Of a stretch of 64,000 nucleotides of DNA, positions 8,467 through 16,470 are shown one piece after another. The notes under the pieces are model-generated. The model made no database searches, was not told the DNA's origin, and saw only the letters and a list, made by a program, of their open reading frames with translations. How positions within the stretch are numbered: the first letter of the stretch is position 1; every line of letters starts with the position of its first letter. Source of the DNA: Streptomyces sp. NBC_01408 (lineage in GTDB: Bacteria > Actinomycetota > Actinomycetes > Streptomycetales > Streptomycetaceae). The stretch lies in assembly GCF_026340255.1 (NCBI RefSeq), contig NZ_JAPEPJ010000002.1, positions 558,001 to 622,000 of the forward strand, read 5' to 3'. A program made the position numbers and the translations under genes.

Positions 8467-9948
8467 TCAGGACGAGCGGCCGTCCGAGAGGTGCGCGCCC
8501 TCCTCGGCGCCGTGGCCGATGGCGGTGTAGACGTGCGGGCGGCGCGCCTTGAGGAAGAGGCCGAAGGCCAGTCCGGCAAGACCCGCGACGAGCAGCACGC
8601 CGGGCAAGATCCAAGTCAGGGACGAGTCCTTCGCCGCGCCCAGCAGCACGTCGAAGTTGAGCAGCGCCGTAGCGAACACGGCCGCGAGGGCCACTCCGCC
8701 GAGTACCGGGGCGATCATGCGGTTCCACAGCCGCTCGCCCCGCTTGTCGCGGGCGAAGAACCCGATGACGGCGGCGGATACGACGGCGAGCAGGAAGATG
8801 ATGCCCAGGGCGCCCAGGTTGGTGAGCCAGGTGAACAGGGTGGCGACGGGGTCGAGGCCCGCGACCGCGAACACGATGACGGTCAGTGCGGCGAGTCCCG
8901 TCTGGGCGAGGGAACTGACATGGGGTGAGCCGTGCCGGCGGTGGACGGCGCCGAGTGCGGCAGGGAGCACGTGTTCCCGTCCGAGGGCGAAGGAGTAGCG
9001 GGCGACGGCGTTGTGGAAGGAGAGGATCGCCGCCACCAGGCTGGTCAGGAAGAAGACGTTCGCGATGTCGCCGAAGGCGCTGCCGAGACGCTGCTCCCCG
9101 AGCGCGAAGAAGAGGCCGGGGCCCTGTTCGCGGGTCGCTGCGACGATGCGGTCGGGGCCGGCGCCGACGGCGAGTGCCCAGGCCGAGAGGGCGTAGAAGA
9201 GCCCTATGAGGGTGACGGCCAGGTATGTGGCGCGCGGGATCGTGCGCCGCGGGTTGCGGCACTCCTCCCCGTAGATGGCGCCGGACTCGAATCCCATGAA
9301 GCCGGCCATCGCGAAGCAGAAGGCGGCCCCGACGGCTCCGGTGGAGAGCGCGTCCCAGGTCAGCGGAGTGGCCGAGATTCCCTGCGGTCCGGGGTCGAGG
9401 AACTGGGCCGCGTCGAACGCGACGACCGTGACGGTCTCGATCACGAGCAGCACCGCGAGCACCTTGGCGTTCAGGTCGATCCGCCGGTAGCCGAGTACAC
9501 CGACGGCGGCGATGCACGCCAGGACGTACGTCCACCAGGGCAGGTCCAGGCCGAACTGGGACTTCACGGTGTCGGCGGCGATGAATCCGAACAGGCCGTA
9601 TATCCCGATCTGCATGGCGTTGTAGGCGATGAGCGCAACGAAGGAGGTGCCCACGCCGAAGGAGCGGCCCAGCCCTTGGGCGACGTACGAATAGAAGGCG
9701 CCGGCGTTGGTGATGTGTCGGCTCATCGCGGCGTAGCCGGCGCTGAAGACGATCAGGACGACGGTCAGGGCGAGGAAGGCCAGGGGGAAGCCGACCGCGC
9801 CCGAGACGGCGAAGGCCTGCGGAGTGCCACCGGCGACGACGGTCAGGGGCGCTGACGCGGCGACGACGAAGAAGACGATGTGCGAGACGCCGATGCCGTG
9901 GCCGGCCCGGCTGTCGGCGGAGGGAGGATCGAGCTGTTCGACGGCCAT
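8467..9948 (-). CDS. APC-superfamily permease under MarR-type operators (PuuP-like role)
   Basis: 493-residue membrane protein starting at ATG 9946-9948, with GGGAG 8 bases upstream. It has about 12 hydrophobic segments beginning at GVSHIVFFVVAASAPLTVVA. The family loop GFESGAIYGEECRNPRRTIP is present, with the second glutamate pair typical of amino acid/polyamine permeases. The C-terminal tail is short and charged. Two copies of the 16-bp CGTTTG/CAAACG palindrome lie 72-116 bases upstream of its start, so it has its own regulated promoter although the gene upstream runs the same way. It probably imports the amine degraded by the surrounding enzymes (inference from context). Confidence 0.88.
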   Translation of the reverse strand: MAVEQLDPPSADSRAGHGIGVSHIVFFVVAASAPLTVVAGGTPQAFAVSGAVGFPLAFLALTVVLIVFSAGYAAMSRHITNAGAFYSYVAQGLGRSFGVGTSFVALIAYNAMQIGIYGLFGFIAADTVKSQFGLDLPWWTYVLACIAAVGVLGYRRIDLNAKVLAVLLVIETVTVVAFDAAQFLDPGPQGISATPLTWDALSTGAVGAAFCFAMAGFMGFESGAIYGEECRNPRRTIPRATYLAVTLIGLFYALSAWALAVGAGPDRIVAATREQGPGLFFALGEQRLGSAFGDIANVFFLTSLVAAILSFHNAVARYSFALGREHVLPAALGAVHRRHGSPHVSSLAQTGLAALTVIVFAVAGLDPVATLFTWLTNLGALGIIFLLAVVSAAVIGFFARDKRGERLWNRMIAPVLGGVALAAVFATALLNFDVLLGAAKDSSLTWILPGVLLVAGLAGLAFGLFLKARRPHVYTAIGHGAEEGAHLSDGRSS

Positions 9949-10019
9949 GACTGGCACTCCCGTAGGTAGGGGGACGAGGCGGGGCGACCGCGAGGAACGG
10001 TGGCCGGATGAGGGGTACT

Positions 10020-10035
10020 CGTTTGGACCCTTACG
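10020..10035. promoter_or_regulatory. MarR-type operator O1 (permease promoter)
   Basis: CGTTTGGACCCTTACG: an imperfect palindrome of the CGTTTGR-NN-YCAAACG class, 72 bases upstream of the permease ATG. It is paired with O2, with 29 bases between centres (nearly three helical turns). Confidence 0.6.
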
Positions 10036-10048
10036 AAATTGAGAAAAT

Positions 10049-10064
10049 CGTACGGCTTCAAACG
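10049..10064. promoter_or_regulatory. MarR-type operator O2 (permease promoter)
   Basis: CGTACGGCTTCAAACG: palindromic with the same half-site TCAAACG. It lies between the stop of the amidotransferase gene and O1, and forms the second half of a tandem operator for the permease gene. Confidence 0.6.
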
Positions 10065-10088
10065 ATTTTTGGACAGGGGCTGTGGCGC

Positions 10089-10790
10089 CTATCGGGCAGC
10101 CAGCGCAAGGAAGGCGTCGACCAGTGCGTGTGCCCGCGCTCGCGCGTGCCGGGCCTCCGCCCACGTACGCGCCATCAGCTCGGCCGGGACCAGGCCTGCA
10201 TCCTTGGCCATGGCCTCACCACCGTGTACGAGCCACTGTTCCAGCACGGCCGGGGTGAGCTCTGGATGGAACTGGAGGCCCATGCTGCGTCCGTGCACGA
10301 ATGCCTGGGAGCAGACGCTGTTGCGCGCGATCTCCCGTGCGCCCGGCGGCAAATGCCACCGGTCGCCGTGGAACTGGAACCACGGGCCGGCCGGGACGAG
10401 TCGGTCGTCGTCTGTGTCGACCCTGGTCCAGCCCAGTTCGAAGCGGGGCGAGCGCTCGACCCGGCCGCCGAGAGCAGTGGCCAGTGCCTGGCCTCCGAAG
10501 CAGATGCCGAGCACCGGTATCCCGGCGGCATGGGCCGAGCACAACAGCTCGACCTCGGGCGTGATCCAGGGGCCGATGAGTTCGACGTGGTCCACGGACC
10601 ATGGCGCGCCCAGCGCCACGATGAGGTCGTACGCACTGGCCGCCGGGAAGGACCCGGTCACGCCGGGATCGGTGAACCGCTCCTCGGGCACGACGACCAG
10701 CTCGGTGAGGTCATAGCCGCGCTCGGTCAGCCGCTCCCCTACGTAACCCGGCGTCGACAGGTGCTCGTGCTTGATGATCAGAGCCTGCAA
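10089..10790 (-). CDS. Class I glutamine amidotransferase-like protein (TdnT/GuaA-like domain)
   Basis: 233 residues, starting at TTG 10788-10790 with GGGGAG just upstream, 19 bases after the FAH-family gene. The nucleophile cysteine is in LGICFGGQ (about residue 98) and the His-Glu pair in LQFHPE (about residue 178), so the catalytic triad is intact. Stand-alone GATase proteins of this kind accompany glutamine-synthetase-like ligases in aniline pathways (TdnT/AtdA2), where a gamma-glutamyl amide is an intermediate. Here it is the last gene of the HpaE-HpaD-FAH operon, and the ligase is about 10 kb away under the same operator. I infer hydrolysis or handling of a gamma-glutamyl amide; the exact reaction is unknown. 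Confidence 0.82.
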   Translation of the reverse strand: MQALIIKHEHLSTPGYVGERLTERGYDLTELVVVPEERFTDPGVTGSFPAASAYDLIVALGAPWSVDHVELIGPWITPEVELLCSAHAAGIPVLGICFGGQALATALGGRVERSPRFELGWTRVDTDDDRLVPAGPWFQFHGDRWHLPPGAREIARNSVCSQAFVHGRSMGLQFHPELTPAVLEQWLVHGGEAMAKDAGLVPAELMARTWAEARHARARAHALVDAFLALAAR

Positions 10791-10809
10791 CGGGCTCCCC
10801 TTCCTCGCG

Positions 10810-11658
10810 TCACGGCCGCCGGGGCTCGCGGATGCCCCGGAACTCCCAGTCGCCGCCGAAGGTGGTGGACAGAACTTCTTCGGACGCCGTGGGCTGGGCC
10901 CCGCAGTCGTCGCGGACCGGGACGGGGCCGGTGACGATGTGGTTCGTCAGCTTCCCGAGACCTTCCACCTCGACCTCGACGACGTCACCGGGCTGGACGG
11001 GGCGGGAGTTGGCGGGGGTGCCGGAGAGCAGTACGTCGCCCGGGTAGAGGGTGATGGTGCGGGCGATGTCGGCGACGAGGTAGTGCATGTCCCACTCCAT
11101 CTCGTCCGTGGAGCCGTCCTGGACGACCACGCCGTTGACGTACGTGCGCAGCCGCTTGCCGCGGAAGTCCCAGTCGGTGACCAGGCCAGGGCCGAGTGGG
11201 CAGAGGGTGTCGGAGCCCTTGACGCGGAGCATGGAGCCGGCGTCGGTGTCGCGGAAGTCGTGCAGGCCGTAGTCGTTGGCGATGGTGTAGCCGGCTATGT
11301 AGTCCCCTGCCTCGGCCGGAGAGACGTTGCGGCACGTGCGGCCGATGACGATGGCCACCTCGCCCTCGTAGTTCAGGTACTGGCAGCCCTCAGGGCGGAC
11401 GATCGCCCCGCCGTGGGAGTTGAGGGAGGAGGTGGGCTTGTGGAAGTACGTGGGCGCAGGCGGCAGCGAGGTCTGGAACTCCTCTACCCGGCTTCGGTGG
11501 TTGAGGTGCACGGCCACGACCTTGGAGGGGACGACCGGCGGCAGGTGGTGGGCCTCGGCGATCTTCACGCGGCGGCCGTCGGCGGCGACGAGTTCGTCGC
11601 CGTCCCGGACGGTCTCGAAGACGGCGCCGTCGAGCAGGATCCGGCGGTATTCAGGCAT
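10810..11658 (-). CDS. Fumarylacetoacetate hydrolase-family protein (HpaG-type isomerase/decarboxylase)
   Basis: 282 residues, ATG at 11656-11658, overlapping the dioxygenase gene by 8 bases. The FAH fold signature is clear: YEGEVAIVIGR supplies the metal-binding acidic residues, GYTIANDYGLHDFR gives the conserved Asp, and MLRVKGSDTLCPLGP matches the loop common to 2-hydroxyhepta-2,4-diene-1,7-dioate isomerases and 5-oxopent-3-ene-1,2,5-tricarboxylate decarboxylases. Position directly behind HpaD-like and HpaE-like genes supports action on the ring-cleavage product of homoprotocatechuate. Only one FAH domain is present; E. coli HpaG has two in tandem. Substrate is inferred. Confidence 0.85.
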   Translation of the reverse strand: MPEYRRILLDGAVFETVRDGDELVAADGRRVKIAEAHHLPPVVPSKVVAVHLNHRSRVEEFQTSLPPAPTYFHKPTSSLNSHGGAIVRPEGCQYLNYEGEVAIVIGRTCRNVSPAEAGDYIAGYTIANDYGLHDFRDTDAGSMLRVKGSDTLCPLGPGLVTDWDFRGKRLRTYVNGVVVQDGSTDEMEWDMHYLVADIARTITLYPGDVLLSGTPANSRPVQPGDVVEVEVEGLGKLTNHIVTGPVPVRDDCGAQPTASEEVLSTTFGGDWEFRGIREPRRP

Positions 11659-12604
11659 GGGAGGCCTCCCGGGCGTGGTGGGGGTCGACGTGGTGGTGGG
11701 GGTCGTGTCGCAGGGCGACGCGGCGGGGTGCGGTCCAGCCGGCGTCCGGCCGGTCGAACCAGATGTGCACCTGGCCGGTGCCGACCGAGTTCTCGTACGC
11801 GCTGAACAGGCGGCCCGGGGCGGTGAGACGCTCCTCGCCGAGGGCGCCGGCCATGGTCACGTAGTGGCCGAAGCGGGCTTCGGGCTTGTACTTCAGGAAC
11901 TCGGGCATGGTGTGCAGGACCCGGTCGTGGCGCCCCTGTTCGAACCAGGCGATGCGCTGTTCGTCGGCGGCGCGGGCCTCGGGGGTGAAGATGTGCCTGA
12001 GGTCGCTGGCCTCGTGGTCGCGGATCTCGCGCAGCGGCCAGAAGGTGTGGGAGAGGGCACCTGAGGCGATGAAGAGGACCTTGCGGTCGGTGGCGGCGAT
12101 GCCGTCGGCGATGGCCCGGCCGAGCCTGAGGTAGTCCTCAGTGTCGGCGGTCTGGCACACGCCGAGGGAGATCCAGCGCTTGCCTTCTACGCCGAGGTAC
12201 TTCCACAGGTTGACCGTGGCGTAGTAGATCGGCAGGTACTGGTCGTCGATCGGCGTGATCCAGGTGCCGCGCTTCTCGTCGTGCGCAGCGATGGCGTGGG
12301 CGAGTTCGGGGTCACCGGGGAAGTCGTACGGGATGCGGCACATGCCGCGGGGCAGTTCCTCGGAGGTGAACAGCCCGGCGCGGCGGTCGTGCGCGGTGAC
12401 GACGAACTCCACGGTGGTGGCCCAGTGCGAGTCCAGCAGCACGACGGTGTCGTAGTCGGCCGTTTCGAATACCTCGCGGCGCAGCCGTTCGAGGCCGGCG
12501 ACCAGGGTGGTGTCCCGGCCGTGGTTGAGCTCCCGGCGGGTGGTCTCCGGCAGCATGATGGTGGGCACGTGGGCGACGATCCCGGCCCCGACGATCTCAC
12601 CCAT
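11651..12604 (-). CDS. hpaD: 3,4-dihydroxyphenylacetate 2,3-dioxygenase-like extradiol dioxygenase (class III, LigB fold)
   Basis: 317 residues, ATG at 12602-12604, overlapping the upstream dehydrogenase by 8 bases and the downstream FAH gene by 8 bases. The iron-ligand histidines are visible in GIVAHVPTIM (near residue 11) and LLDSHWATTVE (near residue 58). PRGMCRIPYDFPGDPELA and GHYVTMAGALG are typical of the HpaD-type LigB superfamily. It opens the catechol ring of homoprotocatechuate next to the hydroxyls. A related catechol cannot be excluded, since these enzymes are distinguished by substrate rather than motif, but the HpaE and FAH partners favour the homoprotocatechuate route. Confidence 0.85.
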   Translation of the reverse strand: MGEIVGAGIVAHVPTIMLPETTRRELNHGRDTTLVAGLERLRREVFETADYDTVVLLDSHWATTVEFVVTAHDRRAGLFTSEELPRGMCRIPYDFPGDPELAHAIAAHDEKRGTWITPIDDQYLPIYYATVNLWKYLGVEGKRWISLGVCQTADTEDYLRLGRAIADGIAATDRKVLFIASGALSHTFWPLREIRDHEASDLRHIFTPEARAADEQRIAWFEQGRHDRVLHTMPEFLKYKPEARFGHYVTMAGALGEERLTAPGRLFSAYENSVGTGQVHIWFDRPDAGWTAPRRVALRHDPHHHVDPHHAREASHA

Positions 12605-14084
12605 GGTGCTGCCGGCCCTTCGGCGCGGTGACGGTGTTCTTGATGTCGCAGTAGAAGTCGAAGCTCCAGGTGCCGCCTTCGCGGCCGATGCCGGACTGGC
12701 GCGAGCCTCCGAAGGGGGCCTGGAGGTCCCGTACGAAGAAGCAGTTGACCCAGACCGTGCCCGCGACCAGCTGCTCCGTGACGCGCAGCGCGCGGTCGGG
12801 GTCGCCGGTGAGGAGGGTGGCGGCGAGTCCGAAGCGGGTGCCGTTGGCCAGTGCGACCGCCTCCTCCTCGGTGTCGAAGGTCTGCAGGGTCAGTACGGGA
12901 CCGAAGACCTCCTCCGTGACGATCTCGGCGTCTGGGGAGACATCCGTGAGGAGGGTCGGGCGGTAGTAGAGGCCGCCCAGCTCGGTGTGGGGGCCGCCGC
13001 CGAGTGCCGCGCGGGCGCCGGCGGCCAGGGCGCGCTGCACGAAGCCGTCGATGCGGGCGAGGTGTTCGGGGTGGATGCTGGGGCCGATGTCGGTGGCCTC
13101 GTCGCGCGGGTCGCCCTGGCGCAGCGCCGCGGCCCTGACGATGAAGCGCTGGGTGAACTCCTCGGCGACGGAGGACTCGACGAGCAGCCGGGTACCGGCG
13201 AGGCAGACCTGGCCCGCGTTGTCGTACTGCTCGACGGCCAGCTCGACGGCGAGGTCGAGGTCGGAGTCGGCGAACACCAGCAGCGGTGACTTGCCGCCGA
13301 GTTCGAGGCTGACGGGGACCAGGTTGGCCGCCGCCGCACCCGCGATGTGGCGGGCCGTGGGGACGGAGCCGGTGAAGCTGATCCGGGCCACGCGCGAGTC
13401 GGAGACGAGGGCGGCGCCGACCTCTTCTCCGTAGCCCTGGACGACGTTGAGAACCCCGGCGGGGAGTCCGGCCTCCGCGGCGATGTCGGCGAGCAGGGAG
13501 GCGGTCAGCGGCGACCACTCGGCGGGCTTGAGGACCACGGTGTTCCCCGCCGCCAGGGCGGGGGCGACCTTCCACGTGGCCAGCATCAGGGGCGCGTTCC
13601 ACGGGGTGATCAGCGCGCAGACTCCGGCAGGGTCCCAGGAGACGTGGTTGGTGTGGCCCCTGGTCTCGAAGTCGTCGTGTTCCAGGGTCAGCAGCCAGTC
13701 GGCGAAGAAGCGGAAATTGTGCGCCACCCGCGGCATGACGCCACGCAGGTGCGAGCGGAGCAGCGCGCCGTTGTCGGCGGTCTCGACGGCCGCCAGCTCC
13801 TCGATGCGCTTGTCGACCCCGTCGGCGATCGCGTGCAGGATGCGGGCCCGCTCCTCACGGCTGGTCGCCGCCCAGGCAGGGAACGCTGCTCGGGCCGCTT
13901 CGACGGCGAGTGCGGCCTCGTCGGCGCCGCCCCGGGCGACCTCGGCGAGCGGGGCGCCGTCGATCGGCGACACGTCGGGGAACGTACGGGGGGATGCCAC
14001 GCGGCGTCCCCCGATCCAGTGGCGGGTGTCCACGGCCACTCCGGCGACCATGGCCGCCACCGATCCCTCATGGCGTTCAGACAT
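12597..14084 (-). CDS. hpaE: Aldehyde dehydrogenase, 5-carboxymethyl-2-hydroxymuconate semialdehyde dehydrogenase-like
   Basis: 495 residues. ATG 14082-14084 is chosen because GGAG lies 7 bases upstream; the in-frame ATG 33 bases later is an alternative. Catalytic Cys is in NAGQVCLAGTR (about residue 295) and the general-base Glu in LELGGKSP; ITPWNAPLMLATWKVAPALA and SFTGS mark the NAD site. It is the first gene of a four-gene operon with HpaD-like, FAH and GATase genes (8-base overlaps, then a 19-base gap), which is why I favour the HpaE role in homoprotocatechuate meta-cleavage over a general aldehyde dehydrogenase. A palindromic operator (14099-14114) lies 15 bases before the start, overlapping the expected promoter or 5' leader. 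Confidence 0.85.
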   Translation of the reverse strand: MSERHEGSVAAMVAGVAVDTRHWIGGRRVASPRTFPDVSPIDGAPLAEVARGGADEAALAVEAARAAFPAWAATSREERARILHAIADGVDKRIEELAAVETADNGALLRSHLRGVMPRVAHNFRFFADWLLTLEHDDFETRGHTNHVSWDPAGVCALITPWNAPLMLATWKVAPALAAGNTVVLKPAEWSPLTASLLADIAAEAGLPAGVLNVVQGYGEEVGAALVSDSRVARISFTGSVPTARHIAGAAAANLVPVSLELGGKSPLLVFADSDLDLAVELAVEQYDNAGQVCLAGTRLLVESSVAEEFTQRFIVRAAALRQGDPRDEATDIGPSIHPEHLARIDGFVQRALAAGARAALGGGPHTELGGLYYRPTLLTDVSPDAEIVTEEVFGPVLTLQTFDTEEEAVALANGTRFGLAATLLTGDPDRALRVTEQLVAGTVWVNCFFVRDLQAPFGGSRQSGIGREGGTWSFDFYCDIKNTVTAPKGRQHHG

Positions 14085-14098
14085 CTGAGATCTCCAAT

Positions 14099-14114
14099 CG
14101 TTTGGCTCCAAATA
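14099..14114. promoter_or_regulatory. MarR-type operator O3 (hpaE operon)
   Basis: CGTTTGGCTCCAAATA: one consensus half-site and one degenerate half-site, immediately upstream of the HpaE-like gene within the 125-base divergent promoter region shared with the PuuC-like gene. Confidence 0.6.
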
Positions 14115-14173
14115 AACTAGACAGCCATCGCCGGACCGGTCAAGACCTTCCCTCACGGACTGCCAGGGCCTAT

Positions 14174-14189
14174 CGTTTGATCCCAAACA
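14174..14189. promoter_or_regulatory. MarR-type operator O4 (puuC-like operon)
   Basis: CGTTTGATCCCAAACA: close to consensus, ending 20 bases before the PuuC-like ATG. Together with O3 it allows coordinate control of both divergent operons. Confidence 0.65.
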
Positions 14190-14209
14190 AAACCTTCCCG
14201 GGAGGACCC

Positions 14210-15697
14210 ATGCCCCCGACCACCCACGCGGAGTGGCTGTCCCTGGCCGCACACCTCGTGCCGCCCACGCATCACCTCATCGGCGGCGGCGACGACCCCG
14301 GCAAGGGCGGCGCCTTCCCGCTCGTCTCCCCTCGCGACGGCCAGGTGCTGACCGAGGTCGCCGACGCGGGACCCGGCGAGGTCGACCGCGCCGTCGCCGC
14401 CGCCCGCCGCGCCTTCGACCACGGACCGTGGCCCCGGATGTCACCCACCGAGCGGGGCCGCGTACTGCGACGCTTCGCCGATCTCGTCGAGCTCCACCGC
14501 ACCGAGCTGGCCCTGCTCGTCAGCCTGGAAATGGGCAAGCCGGTCACCGAGGCGTACGACATCGAACTGCGCGCCGCGATCACCACCCTGCGCTACTACG
14601 GCGAGCTCGCGGACAAACTCATCGACGAGGCCCCACAGACGGGCGGGGACGCGCTCGCTCTGGTCACCCGCGAACCGATCGGCGTGGTCGCCGCCGTCGT
14701 CCCGTGGAACTTCCCCCTCACCCTCGCCACCTGGAAGATCGCCCCCGCCCTCGCGGCAGGCTGCGCCGTCGTCCTCAAGCCCTCCGAACAGACCCCGCTG
14801 TCCGCCCTGCGGCTCGGCCGGCTCGGCTCCGAAGCGGGACTCCCCGACGGCGTGCTCAACGTCGTCGCGGGCCGCGGCCCCGTCGCCGGCCGGGCCCTGG
14901 GCCTGCACCCCGACGTCGACGTACTCGCCTTCACCGGCTCCACGGCCGTCGGGCGCCACTACCTCCGCTACGCCGCCGACTCCAACCTCAAGCGGGTCTG
15001 GCTGGAGCTGGGCGGCAAATCCCCCAACATCGTGCTCCCCGACGCCCCTGACCTGGACACCGCAGCCGCGACCGCTGCCTGGGGAATCTTCTTCAACGCA
15101 GGCGAGATGTGCACCGCGCCCTCCCGGCTGCTGGTGCACTCCTCGATCGCCGACCGCGTCGTGGACGCTGTCGTCGAACGCGCCCGCACGCTGCGTGTCG
15201 GCGACCCCCTCAACCCGGCCACCGAGATGGGGCCTCTCGCCTCCGCCCGGCATCTCGACAGCGTGCTGGACCACATCGCCGCAGCTCACGGCGATGGTGC
15301 TCGCCTACGAACCGGAGGCCGCACCCTCACCGACGGGGACGGTTACCACCTCCGGCCCACCGTCTTCGACCAGGTCACCCCGGACATGCGCATCGCGCGC
15401 GAAGAGGTCTTCGGCCCGGTGCTCTCCGTCCTGACCTTCGACACCGTCGAGCAGGCCGTCACCCTCGCCAATGACAGCGCCTACGGGCTGGCCGCCGGGC
15501 TGTGGACCGCCGACCTGTCCACCGCCCACCAGGTGGCCAGACAGCTCAAGGCCGGCACGGTCTGGGTCAACTGCTACGAGGAGGGCGGCCTCAACGTCCC
15601 CTTCGGCGGCTTCAAGCAGTCCGGCAACGGACGGGACAAATCCGGCCACGCCCTGGAGAAGTTCACCGAGCTCAAGACCACCTGGATCCAGCTGTGA
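14210..15697 (+). CDS. Aldehyde dehydrogenase, PuuC-like (gamma-glutamyl-aminoaldehyde dehydrogenase)
   Basis: 495 residues, ATG at 14210 with GGAGG 5 bases upstream. Catalytic Cys is in NAGEMCTAPSRLLV (about residue 300) and Glu in WLELGGKSPNIVL; VPWNFPLTLATWKIAPALA forms part of the NAD pocket. The C-terminal stretch GGFKQSGNGRDKSGHALEKF, then TELKTTWI, is the hallmark I recall for E. coli PuuC and close relatives, which oxidise gamma-glutamyl-gamma-aminobutyraldehyde. It is coupled by a GTGA overlap to a PuuD-like hydrolase, which strengthens the Puu-type reading. Its substrate may be a different gamma-glutamylated or free aldehyde. Confidence 0.87.
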   Translation: MPPTTHAEWLSLAAHLVPPTHHLIGGGDDPGKGGAFPLVSPRDGQVLTEVADAGPGEVDRAVAAARRAFDHGPWPRMSPTERGRVLRRFADLVELHRTELALLVSLEMGKPVTEAYDIELRAAITTLRYYGELADKLIDEAPQTGGDALALVTREPIGVVAAVVPWNFPLTLATWKIAPALAAGCAVVLKPSEQTPLSALRLGRLGSEAGLPDGVLNVVAGRGPVAGRALGLHPDVDVLAFTGSTAVGRHYLRYAADSNLKRVWLELGGKSPNIVLPDAPDLDTAAATAAWGIFFNAGEMCTAPSRLLVHSSIADRVVDAVVERARTLRVGDPLNPATEMGPLASARHLDSVLDHIAAAHGDGARLRTGGRTLTDGDGYHLRPTVFDQVTPDMRIAREEVFGPVLSVLTFDTVEQAVTLANDSAYGLAAGLWTADLSTAHQVARQLKAGTVWVNCYEEGGLNVPFGGFKQSGNGRDKSGHALEKFTELKTTWIQL

Positions 15698-16416
15698 CAC
15701 ACCGCCCCCTCATCGCCGTCCCGGCCCGCTTCTCCGCCTCCGCCAGCGCCCTCCGCTACGCCGCCGATGTCAACGCCCGCGCCCTGGTCGAGGCGGTCTA
15801 CGCCGCCGGCGGCGAGCCGTTCACCCTGCATCCCCACGCCCCGGGCGGCCACGCCGACCCCACCGAGATCGCCCTACGCCTGGCGCGCTGCGACGCGCTC
15901 CTGCTCCCGGGAGGCGGTGACATCGCTCCGCACCGCTACGGGGCCGGGGACGCGCATCCGGACGTCTACGACGTGGACGACGAGCAGGACGCCTTCGACC
16001 TCGCCCTCGCACGCCACGCCCTGGACACCGACCTCCCGATGCTCGCCGTCTGCCGCGGCCTCCAGGTCGTCAACACCGCGCTGAACGGCACCCTCCGCCA
16101 GGACATGGGCGGCCCGGCCGGCGAGCACCGCCACCGGACACACCCCGTCGCGGTGGAGCCCGGCTCGCTCCTCGCGGGCGCTCTCGGGCAGGACAAGGCC
16201 GACGTCTCCTGCTACCACCACCAGTGCGTGGACCGGCTCGGTCACGGGCTCACGGTCACCGCCCGGGCGGCGGACGGCACGGTGGAGGCGGTGGAGCGAC
16301 CCGGCTCCCCGGGCTGGGTCGTCGCCGTCCAGTGGCACCCGGAGGACACCGCCGCCACCGACGGGGCGAGCCGTGCCCTGTTCGAAGCCCTGGTCGAAGA
16401 GGCACTGCGCCGGTAG
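15694..16416 (+). CDS. Peptidase C26-family gamma-glutamyl hydrolase, PuuD-like
   Basis: 240 residues. GTG at 15694-15696 overlaps the dehydrogenase stop (GTGA). Class I GATase-fold hydrolase: LLPGGGDIAPHRYG near residue 65, nucleophile Cys in AVCRGLQVVN (about residue 117), and His/Glu in VQWHPED (about residue 214). The triad is complete. PuuD relatives cleave the gamma-glutamyl amide after aldehyde oxidation, releasing glutamate and the amino acid. Coupling to a PuuC-like enzyme and shared operator control with a glutamine-synthetase-like ligase support this. The genes also resemble GATase1 proteins of ethanolamide or other amine routes, so the substrate is open. Confidence 0.87.
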   Translation: MTHRPLIAVPARFSASASALRYAADVNARALVEAVYAAGGEPFTLHPHAPGGHADPTEIALRLARCDALLLPGGGDIAPHRYGAGDAHPDVYDVDDEQDAFDLALARHALDTDLPMLAVCRGLQVVNTALNGTLRQDMGGPAGEHRHRTHPVAVEPGSLLAGALGQDKADVSCYHHQCVDRLGHGLTVTARAADGTVEAVERPGSPGWVVAVQWHPEDTAATDGASRALFEALVEEALRR

Positions 16417-16470
16417 CCCGGCAGTGCCCCGGACCTCACAGGCTGCACGAGGATTGCCCGGAAGGGACAA

